Origin: UBA4408 sp002389785
GTDB taxonomy: Bacteria; Bacteroidota; Bacteroidia; UBA4408
NCBI GenBank assembly: GCA_035438985.1
Contig: DAORJK010000002.1
Coordinates: 408,364-472,363 of the forward strand
Length of the DNA: 64,000 nucleotides
Reading direction: 5' to 3'
A program made the translations under genes and the position numbers. A model generated the notes under the pieces. That model saw only the letters and a list, made by a program, of their open reading frames with translations, searched no databases and had not been told where the DNA came from. Below, in pieces: positions 8,006 through 17,084 of the stretch (positions are counted from its first letter, which is position 1; each line of letters opens with the position of its first letter).

Positions 8006-8541
8006 TAAAATTGATAATAAGGTGAAATCATTAAGTAAACAATAACTCCGGAAACAGTTACATACAACCAAATAGGATAAGTCCAACGCACTAGCCTTTT
8101 ATGTAATTCTACTTGCATTTGTAATCCTCGATGAAACGAAAATAAAATTAGGGGAAGCACAACAGCTGCTAAAACAATGTGACTTATTAAAATTAAATAA
8201 TAAATGTTTTTAATTAATCCTTCGCCACCAAAATGTGTTTCTTTTACGTAATAATGAAATAGCACATAACTTACTAAAAATACCGATGACAGCGCAAACG
8301 TAATAATGTTTATCAGCTTGTGCATGGCGATATTTTTTTTACGAATAAAGTACAAGGAAACTAATAGTAAAATGCTACAAGTACCATTAATAAACGCATT
8401 CAGCTTAGGTAACAGATAGGCAAAGGATGGAATAAATTCGGGTGCGGGTAAAACTTTCCGATTCAGTACTACTACTAAAATAAACACCAGTGCTGAAATA
8501 CTGTATATAAATCTGAAAATAAATTTATCGTTCATAAACAT
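8005..8541 (-). CDS. DUF420 domain membrane protein
   Basis: 178 residues, almost entirely membrane-embedded: five hydrophobic segments (about 10-26, 44-63, 75-94, 113-137, 155-172). Conserved His residues lie in MHKLIN, FHYYV, ISHI and FHRGLQ...ELHKRLVRWTYPIWLYVTVSGV, the pattern of DUF420. Members are found beside cytochrome c/quinol oxidase and Sco genes, and the related CtaM is needed for oxidase function in Firmicutes. A role in terminal oxidase maturation is therefore inferred. No oxidase subunit gene is present in this window. It lies 3 bp after the glycosyltransferase gene on the same strand. Confidence 0.82.
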   Translation of the reverse strand: MFMNDKFIFRFIYSISALVFILVVVLNRKVLPAPEFIPSFAYLLPKLNAFINGTCSILLLVSLYFIRKKNIAMHKLINIITFALSSVFLVSYVLFHYYVKETHFGGEGLIKNIYYLILISHIVLAAVVLPLILFSFHRGLQMQVELHKRLVRWTYPIWLYVTVSGVIVYLMISPYYQF

Positions 8542-8544
8542 TCT

Positions 8545-10527
8545 TTAATTTCCTAATTGACGAAATCCTTTTATTAAAATAGTTAAATCGTTCCAAATAC
8601 TATAATCTTTAGAGTACAGCAAATTAATTCTTTTCATATTTTCAATGGTTGGTTCAAGCAAATTTTGTACGTCAAATGCACTGGTTATGCCTTTACGGAT
8701 CAAAGGTAATGCTTTTAATCCCGGTTTTTCATCGGCTTCGGTAACAAAGATTTTATATCCTACCCAACTGCGATTTCCAACTAGTACGCGCATACAATTT
8801 CCTATAAAGCCAATTGGTTTTTTTACAATAAATAGCATCAAAGGACTCAACCCAAGTAAAAGTATAGCAGTAACAAAATCAAACAAGCGTTTGTTTCGGC
8901 GATTTGATAATTTAGTGATGGAATTTATGTCGATTACATACAAGTCGCCTGAGGTATCAATACTGTTGCTGCCTATTAAATATAAGCTTTCGGGAGGAGC
9001 AATTTTAAAATCAACCTGAGCATTTACAAGCATGGCCATGTACTCAATTATTTTCTGAGAGCTAATGTCTTTGGCGCAAAAAATAAGTTCATCTATTTTA
9101 TAAATTTCAATTATTTCTTTCACCTGCTCCAAGGTACCCAGAAATTCAGGACTTTTTTTTGTTGCTCCTTGCTCAGGATAAATTAGCCCCACAAAGCTTG
9201 GTGTTAAGGATGTTTGAGATAATAATTTTGAAACTCGATTACACTCTTCCAGTTGACCAACTATAGCAAAGCGTTTTCTATTGTTAGCCGTTATCGTAAA
9301 ATTTTTAAACTTTAACACATGCAGCAGTATGCGCAATCCTAAAACTGAAAGTAAGGCCCAGCTTGCTCCTATTAATATTAATGCGCGCGAAAAGCGATAC
9401 GATTCAGGTAGTAAAGCATAAATAATCAAAATTATTCCGGTACCTATCAGTATTCCTTTTGCAATTGTCCACAGCCGAATTGGTTTGTCGTAACCCGAGC
9501 TAAAATACACCGACATGAGCCAAATAAAAATATATAGCGGTACAGCAATTCCTATAAACTCACTAGGGTACTGACTTCCATCTAAAAATTTTACGTGTTG
9601 TGCCCAATAATTGGTAAGCAAATAAATTCCGGTGAAAACCAGCACCGCATCTAAAGCCGGTAAAAATAGTTGCTTTGCTACCCGTGCAACAATTGCTACA
9701 AATGCTCTGAAATAAATGGCAATGTTAATTAAGAAGGAAAATGTTGCAGCATTGTTTTTTGAAAAATGTTTTTCAGCAAAAATTACCATTGCTCTATAAA
9801 AAACAAACACATAATTGATGCTGCTTTTTTTTGTACTCTCTCCTTTGTAATGTATAATACGGGTGTCGGCAAAATAGTAATTTTTATAGCCTGCTTTTAC
9901 TATGCGGTAACTTAAATCAATATCTTCTCCATACATAAAAAATGCCTCATCGAGCAAGCCTATTTTAGTTAGCACCGATTTTCGAAGTAGCATAAACGCT
10001 CCACTCAAAATTTCAACTTCATTCGTTTTATTGTTATCGAGATACCCCAAATGATATTTTCCAAATAATTTCGACTTTGGAAACAGAGCCGACAGACCAA
10101 AAATTTTATAAAAGGCTACCGAAGGAGTGGGTAATCCTCGCTTGCTTTCGGGCAAAAAATTTCCTTTACCATCGAGCATTTTTACACCCAGCCCACCTGC
10201 ATCCACATGGCTATCCATAAAGGAAATAACTTTTTCAAAAGTATGCTCTTCAACAACTGTATCGGGATTTAGCAAGAGCACATACTCACCTTTGGCTTGT
10301 TTTATAGCTTGATTGTTGGCATACGAAAAACCTGTGTTTTTATTGTTGAGAATAAGCTGAACATTTTTAAACTTCTCTTCCAGCATAGCTACCGAGCCAT
10401 CCACCGAATTATTGTCGACCACAATTATTTCACAAGTAATATTTTTAGATGCCTTCAATACCGAATGCAAGCATTGTTCTAAAAAATACTCTACGTTGTA
10501 GTTAACAATAATGACGCTTAATTTCAT
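8545..10527 (-). CDS. Family 2 glycosyltransferase fused to a membrane and degenerate sugar-phosphotransferase-like region
   Basis: 660 residues. Residues 1-~235 are a GT2 domain: VIIVNYN at the start, VDNNS (37-41), nucleotide/metal motif NPDT (87-90) and the acceptor-side motif YGEDIDLSYRI. Then come four to five membrane segments (about 265-400), a soluble region with a nucleotide-binding-like start (KRFAIVGQLEE) and a C-terminal part NKRLFDFVTAILLLGLSPLMLFIV resembling the beginning of a polyprenyl-phosphate sugar transferase (WcaJ/PglC-like). That C-terminal part lacks the catalytic RVGR...KFRTM stretch. The overall layout recalls WbaP-like proteins with a GT2 attached. Likely role: polysaccharide or lipid-linked glycan synthesis at the inner membrane, with GT2 as the active module. 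Confidence 0.75.
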   Translation of the reverse strand: MKLSVIIVNYNVEYFLEQCLHSVLKASKNITCEIIVVDNNSVDGSVAMLEEKFKNVQLILNNKNTGFSYANNQAIKQAKGEYVLLLNPDTVVEEHTFEKVISFMDSHVDAGGLGVKMLDGKGNFLPESKRGLPTPSVAFYKIFGLSALFPKSKLFGKYHLGYLDNNKTNEVEILSGAFMLLRKSVLTKIGLLDEAFFMYGEDIDLSYRIVKAGYKNYYFADTRIIHYKGESTKKSSINYVFVFYRAMVIFAEKHFSKNNAATFSFLINIAIYFRAFVAIVARVAKQLFLPALDAVLVFTGIYLLTNYWAQHVKFLDGSQYPSEFIGIAVPLYIFIWLMSVYFSSGYDKPIRLWTIAKGILIGTGIILIIYALLPESYRFSRALILIGASWALLSVLGLRILLHVLKFKNFTITANNRKRFAIVGQLEECNRVSKLLSQTSLTPSFVGLIYPEQGATKKSPEFLGTLEQVKEIIEIYKIDELIFCAKDISSQKIIEYMAMLVNAQVDFKIAPPESLYLIGSNSIDTSGDLYVIDINSITKLSNRRNKRLFDFVTAILLLGLSPLMLFIVKKPIGFIGNCMRVLVGNRSWVGYKIFVTEADEKPGLKALPLIRKGITSAFDVQNLLEPTIENMKRINLLYSKDYSIWNDLTILIKGFRQLGN

Positions 10528-10544
10528 CGCTTATTCTTCGCTTG

Positions 10545-11165
10545 TTATTTAAGCATCAAACTGTTTTCATAAGGAGTTCGCTGCAATATCGAGCGTCCAA
10601 GAGTAACTTCATCGGCATATTCAAGTTCATCACCAACTGCTATTCCTCGCGCAATGGTACTTATCGTAACACCATAATCTTTGAGTCGTTTATACAAATA
10701 AAAATTAGTGGTGTCACCTTCCATGGTAGTGCTCAGTGCCATAATAATTTCTTTAACCTCTCCGCCACTTACCCTTTGCACCAAGCTTTCAATGTTTAAA
10801 TCTTTCGGACCAATTCCTTCCATTGGTGAAATTATGCCTCCTAACAAATGGTATAAACCGTTGTATTGATTGGTACTTTCAATAGCAATCACGTCGCGAA
10901 TGTCTTCAACAACGCACAATAAACTTTGATTTCGGCTATGGTTACTACATATTTCACATTGTGCAGCATCCGAAATATTGTGACAGGTTTGGCAATATTT
11001 AATTTCGTTTCGCATCCGAATCATAGCGTTGCCAAAACTTTCCACTTCATCGGGCGCTTTTTTTAGTAAATGCAACACCATGCGCAAGGCGGTTTTTTTT
11101 CCAATTCCCGGCAAGGTGGCAAACTGATTTACCGCATCATCAATCAATTTTGAAGAAAAATTCAT
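10545..11165 (-). CDS. recR: Recombination mediator protein RecR
   Basis: 206 residues, the normal length for RecR. The order is helix-hairpin-helix (LPGIGKKTALRMVLHLL, 18-34), a C4 zinc finger (Cys58, 61, 70, 73 in YCQTCHN...CEIC), and a Toprim domain starting LLCVVEDIRDVIAIE (82-96), with GIAVGDELEYADEVTLGRSI near the end. RecR acts with RecO and RecF to load RecA on SSB-coated gaps. It is 17 bp upstream of the glycosyltransferase gene on the same strand, so it may be co-transcribed with it. It is a single-copy housekeeping gene with no anomalies. Confidence 0.96.
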   Translation of the reverse strand: MNFSSKLIDDAVNQFATLPGIGKKTALRMVLHLLKKAPDEVESFGNAMIRMRNEIKYCQTCHNISDAAQCEICSNHSRNQSLLCVVEDIRDVIAIESTNQYNGLYHLLGGIISPMEGIGPKDLNIESLVQRVSGGEVKEIIMALSTTMEGDTTNFYLYKRLKDYGVTISTIARGIAVGDELEYADEVTLGRSILQRTPYENSLMLK

Positions 11166-11230
11166 GTTGTAAATGTAGGGCTATATACGATAAGTAACAA
11201 GTTGTAGAATTTACATTCTGACTATCTTTT

Positions 11231-13336
11231 TTATTCTGCATTTTTTTTAACCACGAGTTTAGCAGCTCTGGTTTGTCCGGCTTCCGAAACTTGTGAGATA
11301 AAATAGATGCCATCTTTTAAAAATGAAATATTGACAATAAGTTCTTTTGTACTGCATTCCTTCTTATAAACTAATCGCCCACTAATATCCTGAATACTAA
11401 TGGAGGAAATTCTGAAATTACTTTTTACTGTTAGTTGATTTTCAGCCGGATTCGGAAAAACTTCGAAAGTAACCACTTCTCCGAAAGAAGACAGCTGGGG
11501 AGTTGAGGTGATCGTTGAAACACTGTCCCCATAATGAATAATGTTTGCATATTCTCCGGCAACATATACCGAATTCGTATCGGTCATAAACACACCGTTT
11601 ATATCAAACCAAAATGGCAAATGAGTATTTTGCCAAGTAACTCCTCCATCATCGGTTCTAAATAATTTAGTATCGCAATTTAATCCGTTTGAACCGCCAT
11701 AATAAGCATATTTTGAATTAAAGAAATGAAATCCAAATCCCGGAGAAGGTCCAACATAATTAATATTTTGCCAGTTTACACCACCATCTACAGTTTGAAA
11801 TATTCGCCCTCCACTTTCGGAAACCCAGCCGGTATCTGCAGTAAAAAACTGAATGTGTTGAGGATTGGTTACTACATTCGGAATGCTAAGCAAAGTCCAG
11901 GTTGCACCTCCATTGGTGGTTTTAAATAAACGGTGATTTGCACCTCCAACATATCCAACGTTCGCATCCACAAAAAAGATATCGTTTAAGAAATAAGTAA
12001 AATTGGGTAATGTTTGTGCGGTCCAAGTTGTACCGCCATTTACAGTTTTATACACCGTGCTGTTATCTCCGGCAACCCATCCCTCCAATGAATTTATAAA
12101 ATGTACACAACGCAAGGTGGTGGTTGCCGGAATGTTGACATTTGAAAAAGTTTGTCCACCATCGGTTGTTTTTTTAATGGTTCCAATTTCTCCAACTATG
12201 TACCCTAAGTTGTTGTTGACAAAAAAAACATCCATGGCACTCACTGATAAGTTGCCATATTTTTTTGTCCAGGTAACACCATCATTGGTGCGCATTACAC
12301 AAAATCCTGCACCCACTGCCCAACCGTGAGTAGCATCTGAAAAATGAATGCTATTTAATTCAGCAATATTATTACTAGCAGCTACAGAAGTCCAACTAAC
12401 TCCGTTATTGACAGTTTTTTGAATGTTACCGGCTTTACCCACCAATATGCCTATTCCGGATGAATTTATTGCCGCAGCTGTGTTCAAAATATTTGTTGGC
12501 GAATACACAAAGTTCCAGGTAACTCCTCCATTAGTACTGCGGTACAAACGGTATTCAGAAACTCCAAAACCATGCAGCGAATCGGTAAAAAATAAAGAAG
12601 TAATTGCAAACGCGCTTCCGTAATTATACTGCTGAGTCCAGGTTTGTCCGCCGTTGGTGGTTCTATAGATACACTCTCCCCAACCACCAATAAATCCGGT
12701 AGAGTTGGTTGAAAAATGCAGCGAATAAATAGTGTTGGTGGTACCGGTTGGAACTAATAGCCAGGTTGTACCACCATCAATTGTTTTGTACATTTTACCA
12801 TTGTCGCCGGCTACAAAGCAAGTATCCTTGCTTAGGATGCTTAGCGTATAAAAATTGTCGCTGATGGCTATTGATTGATTGATCCAGCTGTTGCCTCCAT
12901 CGTTTGTTCTAAAAATTGAGCCATTTGTACCGGCAAACCATCCGGTATCCTTATTTAAAAACATTATGTCATTAAAACTCTCATTCGTAGGAATAAATAA
13001 GGTATCCCAACTTTGGCCTCCATTGGTGGTTTTAAATACCTTGGGATAGTTACAATAATTTAATCCAACTACAAAACCGGTATCCTTATTTACAAAATAC
13101 ACTGAATTTAATAACGATTCGGTTGGGATATATGAATATTTCCAAGTTGTTCCTCCATCTTCTGAGCGTACAAAAGTTCCATCTAAACCAATCGCAACAA
13201 CAGTGTTTGCGCCAAGTAATTGCACATCGGAATAATGATGTCCGGTAGGAATGGGATGTTGCCATTCAAAATTAATTTGTGAAAAGCTGAACAGACTACT
13301 GCTCAAAAGTACAGTAAGTATACAAAGGTATTTCAT
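11231..13336 (-). CDS. Secreted beta-propeller-like protein with YCF48/BNR-type repeats and T9SS type A sorting domain
   Basis: About 701 residues from the chosen ATG (MKYLCILTVLLSSSLFSFSQ, a clear signal peptide); an ATG ten codons upstream is also in frame. The body contains 13 copies of an F/Y-[KR]-T-x-[ND]-G-G-x-[TS]-W motif (for example TTNGGQTW, TDDGGVTW) spaced ~40-50 residues apart, typical of YCF48/photosystem-II-stability-like and BNR repeats that form beta-propellers. The last ~80 residues are a T9SS type A C-terminal domain (EVFPNPAENQLTV...DGIYFISQ...KLVVKK). The protein should be exported by Sec and then T9SS, and released or surface-anchored. Ligand unknown. Confidence 0.85.
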   Translation of the reverse strand: MKYLCILTVLLSSSLFSFSQINFEWQHPIPTGHHYSDVQLLGANTVVAIGLDGTFVRSEDGGTTWKYSYIPTESLLNSVYFVNKDTGFVVGLNYCNYPKVFKTTNGGQSWDTLFIPTNESFNDIMFLNKDTGWFAGTNGSIFRTNDGGNSWINQSIAISDNFYTLSILSKDTCFVAGDNGKMYKTIDGGTTWLLVPTGTTNTIYSLHFSTNSTGFIGGWGECIYRTTNGGQTWTQQYNYGSAFAITSLFFTDSLHGFGVSEYRLYRSTNGGVTWNFVYSPTNILNTAAAINSSGIGILVGKAGNIQKTVNNGVSWTSVAASNNIAELNSIHFSDATHGWAVGAGFCVMRTNDGVTWTKKYGNLSVSAMDVFFVNNNLGYIVGEIGTIKKTTDGGQTFSNVNIPATTTLRCVHFINSLEGWVAGDNSTVYKTVNGGTTWTAQTLPNFTYFLNDIFFVDANVGYVGGANHRLFKTTNGGATWTLLSIPNVVTNPQHIQFFTADTGWVSESGGRIFQTVDGGVNWQNINYVGPSPGFGFHFFNSKYAYYGGSNGLNCDTKLFRTDDGGVTWQNTHLPFWFDINGVFMTDTNSVYVAGEYANIIHYGDSVSTITSTPQLSSFGEVVTFEVFPNPAENQLTVKSNFRISSISIQDISGRLVYKKECSTKELIVNISFLKDGIYFISQVSEAGQTRAAKLVVKKNAE

Positions 13337-13601
13337 TGATAAATTGTAGGATGCGAAAGGTTTCATACAGGTTTAAATTCCTGCAAAAGTAATAAAAACC
13401 GAGTGCAAATGCTGGCTGTTGGAAGATTATAGGGCATTTCACAATAGATTTAACAAAACATATTTTCATTGCAAGTAAAGTAAGTTCTTCTTTCTTTTTC
13501 TACTTAATTATTAAAAGTGTACTATGAATAAGTATACAAAATAGTCGAAATTCAACCTGAAATATTTTCTACACTTGTAGTAATTCCTAATTTAATTCGA
13601 G

Positions 13602-15068
13602 ATGACACCTTTTAGCATTTTAATTTGTGTAGGTATTTATTCGCTCCTGCTATTTTTTATTACTTGGCTCACTAGCCGCAATGCTGGAAATTCGGGTTAT
13701 TTTTTGGGTAATAAAACATCACCTTGGTACGTAGTTGCCTACGGAATGATTGGAGCCTCTTTAAGTGGTGTTACTTTTATGTCGGTTCCGGGATGGGTAG
13801 GTAGTACGCAGTTTTCGTATCTCACTGTTGTATTCGGTTATTTGGTAGGATATGCTGTTATTGCGCTAGTGTTGCTCCCCTTGTATTATCGTTTGCAATT
13901 AACTTCCATTTATGCATATCTGGAACAACGTTTTGGAAAGAACTCGTACCGCACGGGTGCTTTTTTCTTTTTGCTATCTCGAACCATTGGCGCCTCTTTT
14001 CGAATGTTTTTGGTGGTGATTGTATTGCAAGCATTTGTTTTTGATGCACTCGGAGTGCCGTTTATTTTTACTGTTGCAGGCTTTATTGCGTTGATTTTAC
14101 TCTACACTTATGAAGGTGGAATAAAAACCATCATTTGGACCGATACACTTCAAACTACCTTCATGCTTTTAGGGGTTGTAATTTCTGTAATCCTAATTTC
14201 AAAGCAATTAAATTATTCATTTGGCGATATGGTTTCTGCAATTCAATCAAGCGAATATTCTCAAGTGCTTTTTTTTGATTTCAACGACAAACGATTTTTT
14301 CTGAAACAATTTATAAGCGGAGCGTTCATTGCTATTGTAATGACGGGACTCGACCAGGAAATGATGCAAAAAAATTTGAGCTGCAAGAACATTCATGAGG
14401 CACAAAAAAACATGTTCACCTTTAGTGCAGTGTTGGTAGTAGTTAATTTTTTGTTTCTATCACTCGGTGCTTTGCTGTATATTTTTGCTAAGAATAAGGG
14501 AATTGAAATACCTGCCAAGACCGATGAATTATTTCCCCTCATAGCATTAAAATACTTAGGTCCTTTTGCAGGATTGGTGTTCATTATTGGACTAATTTCG
14601 GCAGCTTACCCTAGTGCCGATGGGGCTTTAACCTCACTCACCACTTCTTTTTGCATCGACTTTTTAGACATGAATAAAAGAAGCGATTTGAGCGAAGAGC
14701 AAAAGAAAAAACTTCGCTACAAAGTACATTTTTCGTTTGCGTTAGTGTTGTTGCTTGTGATCGTATTATTTAAAGCAATTAACGATCAAGCAGTGGTTGG
14801 AAAACTATTTACTGCTGCAGGGTATACTTACGGCCCATTGTTAGGTTTGTATGCATTTGGACTATTTTTAAAGCGCTCAGTGAAAGATAAACTAGTGCCA
14901 CTTATTTGTATACTCTCGCCGATTATTTGTTATATACTCAGCGAAAATTCGGTGCAGTGGTTTTCAGGATATAAATTCGGCTTTGAATTACTAATATTAA
15001 ACGGAGGTTTAACTTTTCTAGGTTTGTTGGCAATATCCAGTGGAAGCGAAAGGAAACAACTTGCTTAA
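13602..15068 (+). CDS. Sodium:solute symporter (SSS family)
   Basis: 488 residues with about 13 hydrophobic segments spread through the protein. The start YFLGNKTSPWYVVAYGMIGASLSGVTFMSVPGW is the SSS hallmark region (TM1-TM2, with the Gly/Ser-rich Na+-site helix). The middle has GGIKTIIWTDTLQTTFML and TGLDQEMMQKNLSCKN, and SAAYPSADGALTSLTTSF corresponds to the second Na+-site helix. These are inner-membrane Na+-coupled transporters; substrates range from sugars to organic acids and cannot be inferred here. The stop overlaps the convergent T9SS-B gene by 3-4 nt within a small inverted repeat (15060-15075). Confidence 0.9.
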   Translation: MTPFSILICVGIYSLLLFFITWLTSRNAGNSGYFLGNKTSPWYVVAYGMIGASLSGVTFMSVPGWVGSTQFSYLTVVFGYLVGYAVIALVLLPLYYRLQLTSIYAYLEQRFGKNSYRTGAFFFLLSRTIGASFRMFLVVIVLQAFVFDALGVPFIFTVAGFIALILLYTYEGGIKTIIWTDTLQTTFMLLGVVISVILISKQLNYSFGDMVSAIQSSEYSQVLFFDFNDKRFFLKQFISGAFIAIVMTGLDQEMMQKNLSCKNIHEAQKNMFTFSAVLVVVNFLFLSLGALLYIFAKNKGIEIPAKTDELFPLIALKYLGPFAGLVFIIGLISAAYPSADGALTSLTTSFCIDFLDMNKRSDLSEEQKKKLRYKVHFSFALVLLLVIVLFKAINDQAVVGKLFTAAGYTYGPLLGLYAFGLFLKRSVKDKLVPLICILSPIICYILSENSVQWFSGYKFGFELLILNGGLTFLGLLAISSGSERKQLA

Positions 15069-16957
15069 CGTGCAAGGGTAATTACCCCTTTTTTGTTGTG
15101 CTCTTTGAATTTATAATCCATAAAGTCTATATCAAAAACATAGCTGTCAGATTTAACTGATTTTCCATTAGCAGTGCCATCCCAACCTTTTTGAATATCG
15201 TTAGTTTTATAAATTAATTGTCCGTTGCGAGCATAAATTCTTAATTCAAATTTATCACCTTCCAAGCCGGTACCTTTTATACTGAATACATCATTTTTTC
15301 CATCGCCATTTGGTGTAAATGAACTTGGCAAATAAAGCGTATAGAATCCATCTACATATACGTCAACAATAGCAGAATCTTCACAGCCATATTGATTTTC
15401 AATTACCAACTTTACCGGATAAGTTCCTTCATTTTCAAAAGTGTGCATCGGATTTTGCCGGTAAGAAGTATCACCATCTCCAAAATTCCAAAACCAATGC
15501 ACCGCATTTTTTGATAAATCAGTGAAGTAACAATCCGGTGAAAAAAGTGAAATGCTTTTTGGATCGTAATCAAATGCAGGATGAACAAGCGGTGCGGTAA
15601 TAACGGTTAACTTCAAGGTAGTATCGCAATTGAGTGAATCTATAATTGTTACCGTATAATTCCCGGCTCGTAAATGATGGGCAGTATCAGTACTCTGCTG
15701 AAAAATATCGTCCCAATGATAGGAATATGGTGAGGTTCCACCACTAATGCCGGCAATTGCAATGGCAGTTCCTTTGCCACACGTATCCCAACTATTTGTT
15801 ACTGTAGGTAACATAATTGGTTTTTGTTCAACTAAAATACTGTCGCGTACATTACAACCTTTAGCGTCGGTTGAAATGCAGGTATAAAGACCGGCTTTTA
15901 ATTTCGTTGCAGTTTGGGAAGTTTGAACCGGCGTGCTTAACCACGAATAAACATAAGGAGAAGTTCCATTGCTAGGTTGCATTACTGCAGAACCGGTGGA
16001 ATCCCCATAACAATTCACATTCTTTTTGGTCATACTGCTTAGTAAACTCTTTACAGAAAAGGGCACAGTGTCAGTTAAATGAGAAGTTGTTGAACCTGCA
16101 GTATTACTGCATAAATCAGTAATAGATGTAGAGTCAGCTCGTGTTAAATATACCTTGTGTAAACCACCATCTGTTAAAGCCGGAAACAGGGTTAATTCAA
16201 ATAAATTAGAATAAGAGCCAGTGCTTTTGCATTGAACAGCTTTTACTTTGTGTTGAATTGAATTGGAACACCAAATAGCCAAATCAGCAGTATCGGCTGA
16301 ATTACAGTGAATGTTCTCACTAAATTTTAAGGTAATTTTATTTACACCACAAGTCAATGGTGAGCCCGGTGGGAGTGACACAACTTCTTTAGGATAAGGA
16401 GGTGTTGCGTCAAAAATAGTTGCAGTGGTTGCACCTAAATCAAACGTATATCCCGATTGCGTACTTGAATAATTGCTCACATTAAGCACATAAGTTTGCC
16501 CCGCAGTAACAGTAAAAGGAGGATTATTTTGAGGGCCGGCTTGTCCGTTAGGGCCGGTTGCACCCGCAGTTCCCGAAAAATTACAACTCACCTCTAAAGA
16601 CGGTATGGTAAATATTTGAGCACAAGTATTGTTGGTTAAATTATACACCGCCCAATCGTAATCATCGGCTAAATTATTGGGAGTAATAGTGAAATTCAAA
16701 ATTCCGGAAGTTTGTACAGTAAATACGTACCATACATCATTTTTTTCACCCGACTTTAAACAAGAGTTAACTGCGTTTATTTCGTTAGGAATATTACCTG
16801 TTCCGGTGTATGAATTATTTTGAACATACACACCTTGACAAATGGGAATTGCCCCCAAGCAATCTTGATTATTCGGGACCAGTTGCGCGTCCACTCTAAC
16901 AACCACCAGCAAAAAAAGAAATAAGCAAAGTTGGTAACGTAAATAAATGGTGCGCAT
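15065..16957 (-). CDS. Secreted protein with SprB-like and PKD repeats and T9SS type B (gliding-associated) C-terminal domain
   Basis: 630 residues. A signal peptide (1-24, ending VDA) precedes an N-terminal lectin/jelly-roll-like region with QDCLGAIPICQGVY. Two SprB-type repeats follow (NVNCYGDSTGSAVMQPSNGTSPYVYSW and the next copy ending GNYTVTIIDSLNCD). Then comes one PKD domain (FWNFGDGDTSYRQNPMHTFENEGTYPVKL) and a CHU_C/T9SS type B C-terminus (LPSSFTPNGDGKNDVFSIKG). Such proteins are T9SS cargo retained at or near the cell surface, often adhesins. Ligand unknown. It is convergent with the symporter gene and divergent from mdh. Confidence 0.87.
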   Translation of the reverse strand: MRTIYLRYQLCLFLFLLVVVRVDAQLVPNNQDCLGAIPICQGVYVQNNSYTGTGNIPNEINAVNSCLKSGEKNDVWYVFTVQTSGILNFTITPNNLADDYDWAVYNLTNNTCAQIFTIPSLEVSCNFSGTAGATGPNGQAGPQNNPPFTVTAGQTYVLNVSNYSSTQSGYTFDLGATTATIFDATPPYPKEVVSLPPGSPLTCGVNKITLKFSENIHCNSADTADLAIWCSNSIQHKVKAVQCKSTGSYSNLFELTLFPALTDGGLHKVYLTRADSTSITDLCSNTAGSTTSHLTDTVPFSVKSLLSSMTKKNVNCYGDSTGSAVMQPSNGTSPYVYSWLSTPVQTSQTATKLKAGLYTCISTDAKGCNVRDSILVEQKPIMLPTVTNSWDTCGKGTAIAIAGISGGTSPYSYHWDDIFQQSTDTAHHLRAGNYTVTIIDSLNCDTTLKLTVITAPLVHPAFDYDPKSISLFSPDCYFTDLSKNAVHWFWNFGDGDTSYRQNPMHTFENEGTYPVKLVIENQYGCEDSAIVDVYVDGFYTLYLPSSFTPNGDGKNDVFSIKGTGLEGDKFELRIYARNGQLIYKTNDIQKGWDGTANGKSVKSDSYVFDIDFMDYKFKEHNKKGVITLAR

Positions 16958-17084
16958 AGTAACTGGGTTAGTTTTATGTGTTTGTAAATGTATAAAATAT
17001 TTTTTTTAATAACCCTCCCATTTATCCTCGCTTATTTCTAATTTCGCCGAATAATTTTAACCATTTAACTTAAAAAGCTATACA

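Noticed and set aside
15060..15075. Inverted repeat CTTGC/GCAAG at the overlapping stops of the symporter and T9SS-B genes as a terminator
   Set aside because: Only 5 bp of stem and no T-run on either strand; it lies within coding sequence of both genes.
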